DNA from: CAZKNF01 sp964554105 | Lineage (GTDB): Bacteria; Bacteroidota; Rhodothermia; Rhodothermales; VXPQ01 | Direction of reading: 5' to 3' | Length of the DNA: 52,768 nt | NCBI GenBank assembly: GCA_964554105.1 | Contig: CAZKNF010000018.1 | Span: 1-52,768, forward strand | Shown: one piece after another, positions 26,632-35,433 of the stretch | Numbering within the stretch: the first letter of the stretch is position 1 | Layout of the letters: each line of letters opens with the position of its first letter | The notes under the pieces: generated by a model | What the model saw: the letters and a program-made list of their open reading frames with translations, nothing else | Database searches by the model: none | What the model was told of the DNA's origin: nothing | Translations under genes and position numbers: made by a program

Positions 26632-28509
26632 TCAGCGGTCGGCGTTTTCCGGGTTGTGCGCCCAGTCGACACCACTGCCGTATTCGAACGGATCGACTGT
26701 GATGGGCAGACGGCCCGGTGCTGGTTGTAGGCCGCTTAGGACGCGCACCGCGGCATGCACAGTCTCTAGCGATTGATCATACGCAACCAAGATCGCATCT
26801 GAATCCCGGAAGGTCGAGGCGGCATACGGATTGCCGAACGTGACGAGGACGACCGGCCGATCGAGATTAAGAAGCCTCTGGACCAAATCGGCCTGCATCG
26901 GAAACAACCCGGCCTCACCTCGACCCGCCTGCAGCCGAAGATACAATGCCAGCAGGATCACGTCTGACTGCCCGGCCTGCTCAACCGCATCCATAATCTG
27001 CCGCTCGGAAGGCTCCTCATCAAGTCGAACGCTCTCCGTCTCCGCGCCAAGGGCGTCGTCGAATAAATCCATTGCGGCTTCGATGCTCTCAGAGGCGCGA
27101 AAATTCGTCAAGTGGATCACCCCTATCCGTTGCGAGTCAGCCTTTAGAGGAAGGACTGAATGTGTCCTTAGAAGTGTGATGGAACGATCGGCGATCGCCT
27201 GAGCGATGCGGCCACCAAGGGGTTCATCCAGGATATCCTCCAAACGCTCCTCCGATGCAAATCGGTTCTGATTGAGACCGGCTTCGGCCTTAGCCCGCAG
27301 AATACGCCTTACGGATGCATCAAGTCGGTCGCTGCTAAGTTTTCCAGATTCCACCGCGGCTTTCACGACTCCGGCAGCCCGCGATATGTCTGCTGGGGTC
27401 AAGATAATATTTGCTCCAGCGAGAATCGGTCTCAGGATGCGTTCGGAATAGCCGTAGTCCTGCTGAAGAGCACCCATTTTGATGTCATCTGTGATGACGA
27501 TCCCCTCGAAGTCCATTTCGCGGCGAAGCAATCCGTCTAAAACGTTTGAGCTAAACGTGGCGGGGATGGGATCCGGCTCAAGAGCCTCGATCCAGAGGTG
27601 GGCACTCATAACCGCAGCCGGCTGTACGGACCCGCTCAGAATAATCCGATAGGGCCTCAGTTCGACTTGTTCGAGCGAGGCACTGTCACCTCGTACCGTT
27701 CCCATTCTCGAATGGCTGTCTACAGATGTATCACCATGCCCGGGAAAGTGCTTGAGTGTCGTCAGCAAGCCACTACCTTGCGCCTGCTGCACAAACGCGG
27801 CTGCCAGACGGCCTACGAGATCGGGGTCCTCGCCGAAAGATCGTATGTTGATGATGGGATTGTCCGGATTGTTGTTCACGTCAACGACCGGGGCGAAGAG
27901 CAGGTTGATTCCGATCGATCTGGCTTCTATAGCGGTTAGCCGTCCGGCAGCGGCTGCGAATAGAGTGTCTCGCGTGGCTCCGATCGCCATATTCGAAGGC
28001 AATTCCGTGAGCGTGTTGTTAAACCGTCCCACGCCGCGCTCGTAGTCCGCCGCAAAGAAGAGCGGCACCTTTGCTATGCGTTGCAGTCGCTGCGTCACCT
28101 CGAACACCTCCTGCGGTCCCATTAAGCGCGGCACGAGAAATCCACCAATGTTCAGGTCGCGAACCGCGTCAGCAGACCGGTCGACAAGGCCGGCGTATTG
28201 CCGTGGATCCAAATGCACAATAAAGAGCTGGCCGATCTTCTCCTCCAACGTGAACGTCGCTGCCACCGAATCGACCCAGCGCGTGACTGCCTGCGTGTCC
28301 ACGCCTGGATATCCGATGTCCTCGGTACCATATGCAAGAAAGAGGCTGTCAAAGGCACCCGTCGTGCCGTTGAGTGTATCCGACAACCCGTTGTCGTGTA
28401 CGTTGACTTGGGCACCTTGGCCATCGGACGAGGGGTCGACATCGGAACACGCTGACGTCACCGCCGCGCACAACAATACAGCACAGATCACAGGTATTCT
28501 ACGGCGCAT
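26632..28509 (-). CDS. Glycoside hydrolase family 3 lipoprotein (beta-N-acetylhexosaminidase-like)
   Basis: A 625-residue lipoprotein: a signal with lipobox VTSAC and lipidated Cys21. The GH3 N-terminal barrel (about 85-430) includes KHFPGHGDTSVDSH, the catalytic His/Asp loop typical of NagZ-type beta-N-acetylglucosaminidases, and the nucleophile Asp in VITDDIKMGAL. A GH3 C-terminal alpha/beta domain (about 440-610) follows. Cytoplasmic NagZ lacks both the lipid anchor and the C-terminal domain, so this envelope enzyme more likely trims muropeptides or N-acetylglucosaminides in the periplasm or at the surface. A 104-bp divergent promoter region separates it from the CPBP gene. Confidence 0.94.
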   Translation of the reverse strand: MRRRIPVICAVLLCAAVTSACSDVDPSSDGQGAQVNVHDNGLSDTLNGTTGAFDSLFLAYGTEDIGYPGVDTQAVTRWVDSVAATFTLEEKIGQLFIVHLDPRQYAGLVDRSADAVRDLNIGGFLVPRLMGPQEVFEVTQRLQRIAKVPLFFAADYERGVGRFNNTLTELPSNMAIGATRDTLFAAAAGRLTAIEARSIGINLLFAPVVDVNNNPDNPIINIRSFGEDPDLVGRLAAAFVQQAQGSGLLTTLKHFPGHGDTSVDSHSRMGTVRGDSASLEQVELRPYRIILSGSVQPAAVMSAHLWIEALEPDPIPATFSSNVLDGLLRREMDFEGIVITDDIKMGALQQDYGYSERILRPILAGANIILTPADISRAAGVVKAAVESGKLSSDRLDASVRRILRAKAEAGLNQNRFASEERLEDILDEPLGGRIAQAIADRSITLLRTHSVLPLKADSQRIGVIHLTNFRASESIEAAMDLFDDALGAETESVRLDEEPSERQIMDAVEQAGQSDVILLALYLRLQAGRGEAGLFPMQADLVQRLLNLDRPVVLVTFGNPYAASTFRDSDAILVAYDQSLETVHAAVRVLSGLQPAPGRLPITVDPFEYGSGVDWAHNPENADR

Positions 28510-28613
28510 GCGGGCTCCAAAAATCTTGCAACGGCAGGATCGTTATAATAGTCAGTCTCGAATGAGCCGTTCCCGCACTATTATCCATTCTTTCTGCACT
28601 ACATCAGTTCGAC

Positions 28614-29399
28614 GTGCCCTTTTCGACCCATCTCGATCGCGAAGCGGCACGGCTAAAGGCTGCACTCGCGAGCGTTGATCGTCAGACCGCCTTCGTTCTA
28701 ATCGCGGCCGGCGTTTTAGTCATTCTCCAGGATGCCGTCGGCAGCAGGCGCCTCTTTCTCGAGGAGTTAGCCCACTTTGTACCCGCATCCTGGCGCGGCT
28801 TTATGTCCTGGGCATGGTGGTTCGGCATCCAGGGAATCACCGGATTCGTTCTTCCGGTAGCCACTCTTCTGTTCATTTTTAGACGCCGCCCGGCGCAAAT
28901 CGGCCTTGGACTGGGTGATTGGCAATTCGGCCTTGCCGTGGCAGCACTCTATCTCCCGGTTGTCGTCACCGCCACGTGGTTCCTTTCGGATAACCAGGCT
29001 TTTCAGGCGAGCTATCCTCATTATCAGCCGGCATCCTACGACTGGCAGATCTTCCTTTTGTATGAGCTGATCTTTCTCATGTACTGGGTCGGCTGGGAAT
29101 ACCTGTGGCGTGGCTTTGTCCTCTTCGGAACGGTCCATACACTCGGACTTTATGCGATCTTCGTCCAGGCGATTCCATTCACAGTACTTCATCTGGATAA
29201 ACCGCTGCCGGAGGCCGTTCTCAGCCTCATCGGTGGCATCGCGCTCGGCGCCCTCGTATGGAGGTGTCGTTCATTCTGGATTGCCGTTCCGATTCACGCA
29301 GCTCAGATGATGGTGCTGGACTTCTGGTGCACAATGCGTGCAAGAACCGGTGTGGAGGGAGTAGGCGTGGACGCGTTCCGGGCGATCTTCGGCGGCTAG
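28614..29399 (+). CDS. CPBP-family intramembrane protein (Rce1-like)
   Basis: A 261-residue polytopic protein with about seven hydrophobic helices. The CPBP motifs are present but incomplete: motif 1 is WEYLWRG (Glu162, Arg166) where most members have EExxxR, so the first Glu is Trp; motif 2 is FTVLH (His193); motif 4 is a PIHAAQ segment (His228). It may be a divergent protease or an inactive relative. The start is a GTG at 28614 with no clear ribosome site and no better ATG downstream. It is transcribed away from the GH3 gene. Confidence 0.83.
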   Translation: MPFSTHLDREAARLKAALASVDRQTAFVLIAAGVLVILQDAVGSRRLFLEELAHFVPASWRGFMSWAWWFGIQGITGFVLPVATLLFIFRRRPAQIGLGLGDWQFGLAVAALYLPVVVTATWFLSDNQAFQASYPHYQPASYDWQIFLLYELIFLMYWVGWEYLWRGFVLFGTVHTLGLYAIFVQAIPFTVLHLDKPLPEAVLSLIGGIALGALVWRCRSFWIAVPIHAAQMMVLDFWCTMRARTGVEGVGVDAFRAIFGG

Positions 29400-29488
29400 G
29401 TGGCGGATCGTTGTGCGGCGTTCCTGGGAAGGAGAAGACTGCGTGATGGATATGTCGGCTGCACACCTGTCCGCTGCGACAGTGATCA

Positions 29489-30484
29489 TCACCATTCATA
29501 CGTCAACGTCAGTACGTGTCCCGGTCCTTCAAAGCCGCTCTCGAAGGGCAGAAATGCGTAATCGAAGACCACCCCCTGGTATTCGAAGCCCAATCCGAAG
29601 GAATACTTGCGCAGCGAGTCATTCGATATGTATCCCGTTCGCAGTGTAATTACGTCGAGCATCTCGGCGCCCACACCTGCATGAATCTGCGTGACGTTCT
29701 CTGGAATTATGTGGACGACTTCGGCAACTATTTCGGTCTCGAGCAAAGTCGCATCGTCATCCGACATCAGCACACGCAGAGGGAAAAAAGCACCGCCCAG
29801 GCGGACGAGCATTGGGAGCTCTGTCGACTCGTCCAACAACTCTGTCATTCGTCCGACGTTCTGAAGCGCTGCACCAAGGTAGAGGCCCTCACTGAGCAGG
29901 TCGGCCTGTACACCAAAATCGAAGCCGTATCCGGATGAGCTCTCGGTATAGATCCGCTCTGTCAGGTATTTTGCGGTCGCGCCCGCATGTATCGGGCCGA
30001 ACGTTCTGCCGTAAGCAATGCCGGCATTTACGAATTGCACACTAAAGTCGCCGTTAGAGGGGCCCGGAAGGTCGCGTGCTTCCAGATCATCGGTGCCGTT
30101 TGCCGTGACGAACATACCGAAGGCGCCGTTGGAGCCTGCGCCGAGTCTCACTGCGGCAGCGAATATTTTCACGTCGCCGACCCAGGCTTGATACGAGCCT
30201 GCTGCCGAATTCCTCTCCGCCGCAGCGAGACCGGCAGGGTTCCAGAATGTGCTGAACGCATCCCTGCTGGAGGCAACGTGAGCATCTCCCATTGCTGCCG
30301 ACTCGGCATTCGGACCCATCCGCAGAAACGCAAGCCCGCTCTCCTGCGCGTACGCAGGTATAGAGCCCAGCAATGCGAATAGAAAAATGAGAACACCAAA
30401 TCCCGGTACGGTCATCGCGAGCCAGTTGCAAATCCAAAAACGGATGAAACGGCTCATCAGGTGAACTGAAGGTCGTTGCTTCAA
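29489..30484 (-). CDS. PorV/PorQ family outer-membrane protein (second copy)
   Basis: The 331-residue product has an N-terminal signal (cleavage AYA before Gln47) and the family opening GLAFLRMGPNAESAAMGDAHVA, followed by the WNPAGL motif and a FadL-like beta barrel ending in LTLTYEW. PorV and PorQ belong to the type IX secretion machinery of Bacteroidota, where PorV shuttles cargo at the outer membrane; family members also occur outside that system. It is last in a four-gene operon and overlaps the upstream PorV-like gene by 4 bp. Internal ATGs at residues 10 and 24 are alternative starts. Confidence 0.9.
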   Translation of the reverse strand: MKQRPSVHLMSRFIRFWICNWLAMTVPGFGVLIFLFALLGSIPAYAQESGLAFLRMGPNAESAAMGDAHVASSRDAFSTFWNPAGLAAAERNSAAGSYQAWVGDVKIFAAAVRLGAGSNGAFGMFVTANGTDDLEARDLPGPSNGDFSVQFVNAGIAYGRTFGPIHAGATAKYLTERIYTESSSGYGFDFGVQADLLSEGLYLGAALQNVGRMTELLDESTELPMLVRLGGAFFPLRVLMSDDDATLLETEIVAEVVHIIPENVTQIHAGVGAEMLDVITLRTGYISNDSLRKYSFGLGFEYQGVVFDYAFLPFESGFEGPGHVLTLTYEW

Positions 30485-31530
30485 AGGAATATCCGCAATG
30501 TAATCAGGTGCATGGCGCCGGCGCCGTAGGGCTCAAGCAGGAATGCGTATTCGGCGCGTGCGACTAGAGGGCCGACGGGCTGATCGACTGCAAAGCCGCC
30601 TGTCGGCGTCATACCGCGAAAGTCGTCGGCTCCGATTTTATCCAAGCCTGCGCGAAGGGTGAGAATATCTGCAACTATGTACTCACCGCCGAGCCGAAAA
30701 ATACTGTCATGGAGCCGGGAGGTCGTGGACGTTACCACCTCTTCAGGCTGGTCGCCTACAAGTTCGACTGATCTAGTACGGGATTCACGCGAAGTAATAT
30801 GCGACTCGTACTCTCCGGTGACCTGTGCTCGTCCATTCAAAACGCTGAGTGCCCCGCCGAATCGGATCCGTATCGGAAACCGGTCCGACGTCCTAGAGCC
30901 CTCTGATCCGTAGAGATCCGAGGTATCCCACGAATACCGTGCGAGGAGATCATCGACAGCCAACCCCAGGCGAAGTTCGTCGGTTACACGATACAAAAAG
31001 CCGGCATCAAAGCCGATGCTGTGGACCGGCTCAAGATCGTCAAGAAGGTCGGCGCGAAACAGCTGCAAGCCGATTCCGGCCGTCAGGCGCTGCGTTATAT
31101 GAGTGCCGAACGCCAGGAAAAAAGCGAATTCATCGGTCGAATAGTTCGTGGTATGATATCCACTGTTGTCGCGGCCATCTATGTTTGTGACACCTGCATG
31201 GATGAGACCCGCGGCGATACCGGCGCTTGGTTCGAGCGCCGTCGCAAACTGCAAGAACTGAAGTTCGCGATCGAGACTGAGTAATGCGGTCGAGGCCTCG
31301 ATACTCTGTCCGCTCGCGAAGGGTGAAAGGGCAGGATTATAGTACGGTGCCCCGTCTGCGAACGCGTCCGCAACGAGTGCATTGCTCATCGCGATTCCGC
31401 GTGCACCGAACCCCATGCGAGCAAATGCCCCTGCTGACTGAGCGTGCGCATCCGTGACGAGCAGCCCCGCCAGTGTCAGGAGAATGACGAATCGAATCGC
31501 GATAGCGGATTTAGGAAAATCGGAGTACAT
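30481..31530 (-). CDS. PorV/PorQ family outer-membrane protein (first copy)
   Basis: The 349-residue product has a signal peptide with cleavage AHA before Gln31, the family opening AGAFARMGFGARGIAMSNALVA with the YYNPALSP motif (the counterpart of WNPAG), and a barrel of alternating strands ending in LITLRIFL. Its sequence is clearly different from the neighbouring second copy, so this is an old duplication or two distinct roles rather than a recent copy. It lies 9 bp after the propeller gene and overlaps the next gene by 4 bp. Confidence 0.9.
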   Translation of the reverse strand: MYSDFPKSAIAIRFVILLTLAGLLVTDAHAQSAGAFARMGFGARGIAMSNALVADAFADGAPYYNPALSPFASGQSIEASTALLSLDRELQFLQFATALEPSAGIAAGLIHAGVTNIDGRDNSGYHTTNYSTDEFAFFLAFGTHITQRLTAGIGLQLFRADLLDDLEPVHSIGFDAGFLYRVTDELRLGLAVDDLLARYSWDTSDLYGSEGSRTSDRFPIRIRFGGALSVLNGRAQVTGEYESHITSRESRTRSVELVGDQPEEVVTSTTSRLHDSIFRLGGEYIVADILTLRAGLDKIGADDFRGMTPTGGFAVDQPVGPLVARAEYAFLLEPYGAGAMHLITLRIFL

Positions 31531-31539
31531 ACTTCTGAC

Positions 31540-33090
31540 TTATTCCAAGACGTGAATCTTGCCCCACGCATCATCCGCGTCGACCGTATAAAAGTAGACG
31601 CCGTTCGCAACGCGGAAGCCGCTGGAATCCGTACCGTCCCAAGACACCTCACTTGTGCCCGCGGCGCCAGCGTCGGCCTGCAATGTGCGGACGAGCGTCA
31701 TCCGAAAATCAAAAATTCGGATTTCGTCGGCGCCGCCATCGGGGGAGTCGTACCGGATTCGTACGAAGCGATCGGATTCAGGAGAGAAGGGATTGGGGTA
31801 CGCGTACGTCTCGACGTCGGGCACAGCATCTGACGGTTCATCCGGATGCAGCGGCACGTCTGTCCTAAAGATGCGCCACGTGTCGCCGCCGTCTGTGCTT
31901 CTCATAAGCCCGTCTGAGGTGCCGACCCAGAGAGCGTCCGTCGTGGTCGCCACGGCAAAAACGTTAACGTCGGGACGCACAAAACGCGACGGATCATCGG
32001 CATCTCGAAATCGCCTGACGGTCTTCCACGTTGTACCATCATCGTGTGATATAAAAAGGCCGTCTTCCGCTGCCACATACACCGTCTGATCACCTTCGAA
32101 GGCGAAGTCGTACACGCGTTCTCCGATGAGCACCTGTTCGAACGTATCTCCACCATCGCGCGTGACAGTTGCTCCGAACCGAGCGCTCTCCCCAACCTCG
32201 CCGGCATTCCATGTCGCCATCCAGATTGGATTACGCCCGTCGATAGGCTGCTCCTCAATCGCGATTACCCAGCTGCCGGTAAGCGCGTTCGCTGTACCGT
32301 CGGCACTGAATCGCCGCCATGAGAGGCCATCTTCCGACCGATTGACGCCGCGGGGCGTGCCCGCCCAGACGGTCCCGGTTTCATCAATGAGCACGCTGAA
32401 TCCCATATGATTCAAATGGCCGCTGCCCCCACGCTGCGGCGCGACAGTGAAGTCATACGATGAATCGGGATGGATAAAGTCCAGTGAATCCGGAGGTAGA
32501 ACGACCCGCTGCCAGGTACGTCCGTCGTCAGATGATCGGCGAAGTCCGCTTGCCCAGGCCGCCACCCATACGTCTCCCGTGCCGGCATCGTACTGGATGT
32601 CGAAAGGTGGACTTTGCTCGGGAACGACAATCGCAAGTGCCTCTAGGATGTTGTCACCGTAGACGACCTGTGTATCGTCAGCATCGTCGAGGTGGGGTCG
32701 AACGTATGTGAAGGTCTCACCACCATCGACCGAATAAAGATAGCCGGCAACCGCCTGCACGGATCCACTGCCGTCACCCGCACTGGAGTAGCCGAGTCCC
32801 ACCCACATCGTCGAGCCATCGCCGTCTATCGAAAACGTGCTGTTGCGGGTGCCCAAGAGTGAATCGACATCAGCTACCTGCCACGTTCCACCACCATCCG
32901 TCGTGAGATTGAGGTAGGGCCCTACCCAGAGCGAGTCGCCATTCGCAAGCAGGTTGGTGACGCTGTTTCGAAGAATCCCGGGGGCCGGCAAAAGCTCCTG
33001 AATCTCTGCAACCGTCAGGTGCTGCGCGTTCGTCGCGAGGGGCGACACGCCGAGCACGGCGAGAATGAGCAGATTAATGAGCTGCTTCAT
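31540..33090 (-). CDS. Secreted Asp-box beta-propeller protein with C-terminal sorting-like domain
   Basis: The 516-residue product has a signal peptide (about 1-22). Seven Asp-box/BNR motifs of the form SxDxGxTW are seen near 63-70, 119-127, 186-193, 252-258, 310-317, 348-355 and 398-405, implying a sortilin- or sialidase-like propeller. The catalytic residues of sialidases are not apparent. From about 428 a separate beta domain opens with YPNPF and continues with IRIFDF, SWDGTDSSG and NGVYFYTV, the layout of FlgD-Ig or type IX sorting C-terminal domains. With two PorV-like genes downstream, it is a plausible secretion cargo or surface component. It overlaps the lipoprotein gene by 4 bp. Confidence 0.87.
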   Translation of the reverse strand: MKQLINLLILAVLGVSPLATNAQHLTVAEIQELLPAPGILRNSVTNLLANGDSLWVGPYLNLTTDGGGTWQVADVDSLLGTRNSTFSIDGDGSTMWVGLGYSSAGDGSGSVQAVAGYLYSVDGGETFTYVRPHLDDADDTQVVYGDNILEALAIVVPEQSPPFDIQYDAGTGDVWVAAWASGLRRSSDDGRTWQRVVLPPDSLDFIHPDSSYDFTVAPQRGGSGHLNHMGFSVLIDETGTVWAGTPRGVNRSEDGLSWRRFSADGTANALTGSWVIAIEEQPIDGRNPIWMATWNAGEVGESARFGATVTRDGGDTFEQVLIGERVYDFAFEGDQTVYVAAEDGLFISHDDGTTWKTVRRFRDADDPSRFVRPDVNVFAVATTTDALWVGTSDGLMRSTDGGDTWRIFRTDVPLHPDEPSDAVPDVETYAYPNPFSPESDRFVRIRYDSPDGGADEIRIFDFRMTLVRTLQADAGAAGTSEVSWDGTDSSGFRVANGVYFYTVDADDAWGKIHVLE

Positions 33091-33929
33091 TCGACTACTA
33101 CCGTCTTCTCGATGACGTTGCTCAACAGACCTGACCGGTCGCTCGCCTGAAATGCCAGGGTATTGGTTGTGGGCTGATTGGTGCTCTCGATGCGTACCAC
33201 GGCGGTGTAAATGCCGTCGCCGGCGGTTTCGTCACCCGATTCATCAAAGCGGCCGTCGTCGAACATCGGGAATCGCAGATTCGGATTGGTGACGTTCCAG
33301 AATTCAACTTCGTTGATGTTCGCCAGACCATCCGGATCTGTGACCGTCGCAGTCATCAGAAGCAATGTTGCGGGTTCGCCGGGTAGAGGACGGCTGACGG
33401 TGTCCGGTGCCGATACCTCCAGGAGCACGGGCGGTTCACCTGTTCCCCCAACCGTAAGCATCCCTCTGACGTCGTCAGACAGCGACCCGGCCTCATCAAC
33501 CGCATAGACGAGGACACTGTAGACACCGGTCTCGCCCGCAGGAATGGTAACGTTGATCTCGCGGGCAAAGCTCGATCCTCCTTCCGATTCAAGAGTGCCT
33601 TCGACGAGCGGCGCCCGCCCAGCGAAAGGAGACTGGATGACAAAAGCGACGCGGTCAAGATCGTCGTCCGGGTCGGTGGCCGTCACCGTAACGTGTACTG
33701 GAAAGCTGATCGCCTCGTCCTCCTCGTTTCCCACCGAACCGTCGACCGAAATGGAGTGGGGTTCGAACTCGAATTGGGAGAGAACGGGAGGGTCCCCTGC
33801 GTGGGTTTCCGGTCCAGGCGCCTGGTCACAGCCTGTAAGAAGGCCTGCAAAAAACGCCACACATAGAATCAGGTGCGCGGAAAGCGTCACCCGGCGCCCT
33901 GAAGCGGACAAGCACGAATCGAGCTGCAA
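33087..33929 (-). CDS. Lipoprotein with Ig/cadherin-like beta domains
   Basis: The 280-residue lipoprotein has lipobox LLTGC and lipidated Cys34. Two beta-sandwich-like modules follow, about 50-155 and 160-280. Each contains a TATDPDDDLDRV or TVTDPDGLANIN segment and calcium-like acidic loops, and the second has DDGRFDESGDETAGDGIYTAVV, a pattern seen in choice-of-anchor and FlgD-like repeats. No catalytic motif is visible. It is the first gene of the operon with the propeller and the two PorV-like proteins, and could tether or fold the propeller at the outer membrane; that role is inference. Confidence 0.85.
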   Translation of the reverse strand: MQLDSCLSASGRRVTLSAHLILCVAFFAGLLTGCDQAPGPETHAGDPPVLSQFEFEPHSISVDGSVGNEEDEAISFPVHVTVTATDPDDDLDRVAFVIQSPFAGRAPLVEGTLESEGGSSFAREINVTIPAGETGVYSVLVYAVDEAGSLSDDVRGMLTVGGTGEPPVLLEVSAPDTVSRPLPGEPATLLLMTATVTDPDGLANINEVEFWNVTNPNLRFPMFDDGRFDESGDETAGDGIYTAVVRIESTNQPTTNTLAFQASDRSGLLSNVIEKTVVVE

Positions 33930-34161
33930 AGCGTGAGCAGAGAAAGAATTTCGGTGCGAGGAATGAAGTCGTAGCCGTCGTCGTCTATGCAGTGCCTGTC
34001 GATTTGAAGAAATGCATTCTATCCTGATTCTCCGCCCCCCGCACTAAGAACGGCCCTTACGAAGCTTTCTCCGATGAGGATCCCTCTCGATTTATTTTCG
34101 CCCCCGGTCCTAACGTGCGTCTTGTCGGCTCATCCTATTGGCATGACCTCTCGTGATCACC

Positions 34162-35388
34162 CTACATCGGACCATTCAGAACATAGAGCGGCTTAAAACT
34201 GAAGCACAGTATGAATACCACGATGCTCAAAATCCCGAGCACTCTCTGTCTTCGGGTTAACGGCTGTTCATACAGGACAGGCGGATGATCCACCTTCACG
34301 AGAAAAATTAAGAGGAGACACCAGACAAGCCATCCGCTGTAGGCAAAATCCCCAAGTGACGGTCCCACTGTCTGTGTGACCGCTACGAGTAGAATAATTC
34401 CAGTTATGGATGGAGCGATGATCTTCAGGTCGCCGTCGAAAACCTTATTCAAATAGAAGTACAATATGGCGGCAAGAATGAACCACGATCCTTCGCCGAA
34501 CCACGGATGCAGCTCATAAAGCGCCGGCACCGCATCTACGACAAATCCGAGCGAGCCTGAGATCAGCAGCACGAGGAAAAATCCGCGTGCGAGCATTCCA
34601 TGCCATTTCCGGCCGAACAGGGCGTAGAGAATGTGGCCACCGTCGAGCTGGCCGATCGGCAGCAGATTCAACGCCGTGAAGAAGAGTCCGAGCCAGCCGG
34701 CGAACAGCACCGGATAGTGATAGAGCTCATACATCGGCGGGGCGGCTGAGAAGAATTGCGATAAGATCGCGTACAGGAGGGTATCACCCACCACGAGCAC
34801 AATGGACTCTCCTCCACGCTCGAGCATTTCAGACGGATATTCGCCGTACTGCTCGACGTAGTGCTGAATCGTTTCATGCCCGGGACCCATATCGAAGATA
34901 TAGGTTGGCGGCGGCAAGGTGGCGAGGGCGTACACCAGGACCGCGACCGAAACGACGAAGCCGGCGAGAGGTCCCGCTACACCGATGTCGAACAGCTTTC
35001 GCATGCTCGGCACGGGTTCACGGATGCGAATGACCGCCCCGAGCGTTCCAATGCCGATAAAGGGAAGTGGGATGTAGTAAGGAAGCGACGTGTCGACTCC
35101 ATGTCGACGTGCCGCGATGTAATGGCCAAACTCATGGACCGTCAGAAACAGCAGTAGCGAGAATCCAAATCGGAATCCGTCGAGCACGTAGGCCCAGACT
35201 CCCTGTTCCATATACACGGCCCAGCGTCCGACGAGCTCGCCGCCCATGTAGATGGTCGAGACCAGCGTCAGCAAGAACAACAACGCATGGAGCCAATAGC
35301 GATCCTTGGGTTTTGCGGCACTGCTGCCGTTCGAGGAGAAGCGGGGGCTTCGCGGTTGCCTTGAGCCGACAGAGGTTGCGGGTTCCAC
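34162..35388 (-). CDS. Site-2 protease family (M50) membrane metalloprotease
   Basis: Intramembrane zinc protease of 408 residues. The zinc-binding HEFGH lies near 86-90 and the third ligand motif LDGGH near 248-252, with the intervening GPLAGF segment. About eight hydrophobic helices are predicted, and the N-terminal 30 residues are basic and serine-rich. It lacks the PDZ domain of RseP, so it belongs to the PDZ-less S2P branch; its substrate is unknown. It is the last gene of a long minus-strand run with the aminotransferase 45 bp upstream. Confidence 0.94.
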   Translation of the reverse strand: MEPATSVGSRQPRSPRFSSNGSSAAKPKDRYWLHALLFLLTLVSTIYMGGELVGRWAVYMEQGVWAYVLDGFRFGFSLLLFLTVHEFGHYIAARRHGVDTSLPYYIPLPFIGIGTLGAVIRIREPVPSMRKLFDIGVAGPLAGFVVSVAVLVYALATLPPPTYIFDMGPGHETIQHYVEQYGEYPSEMLERGGESIVLVVGDTLLYAILSQFFSAAPPMYELYHYPVLFAGWLGLFFTALNLLPIGQLDGGHILYALFGRKWHGMLARGFFLVLLISGSLGFVVDAVPALYELHPWFGEGSWFILAAILYFYLNKVFDGDLKIIAPSITGIILLVAVTQTVGPSLGDFAYSGWLVWCLLLIFLVKVDHPPVLYEQPLTRRQRVLGILSIVVFILCFSFKPLYVLNGPM

Positions 35389-35433
35389 AGATACTACCTA
35401 TTAATCAAAGCCTGAAACATCACATCGCCGGAA

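Noticed and set aside
34021..34161. Terminator or regulatory RNA before the site-2 protease stop
   Set aside because: C-rich runs (CCGCCCCCCGC, CGCCCCCGG) are present but form no convincing stem with a T run.
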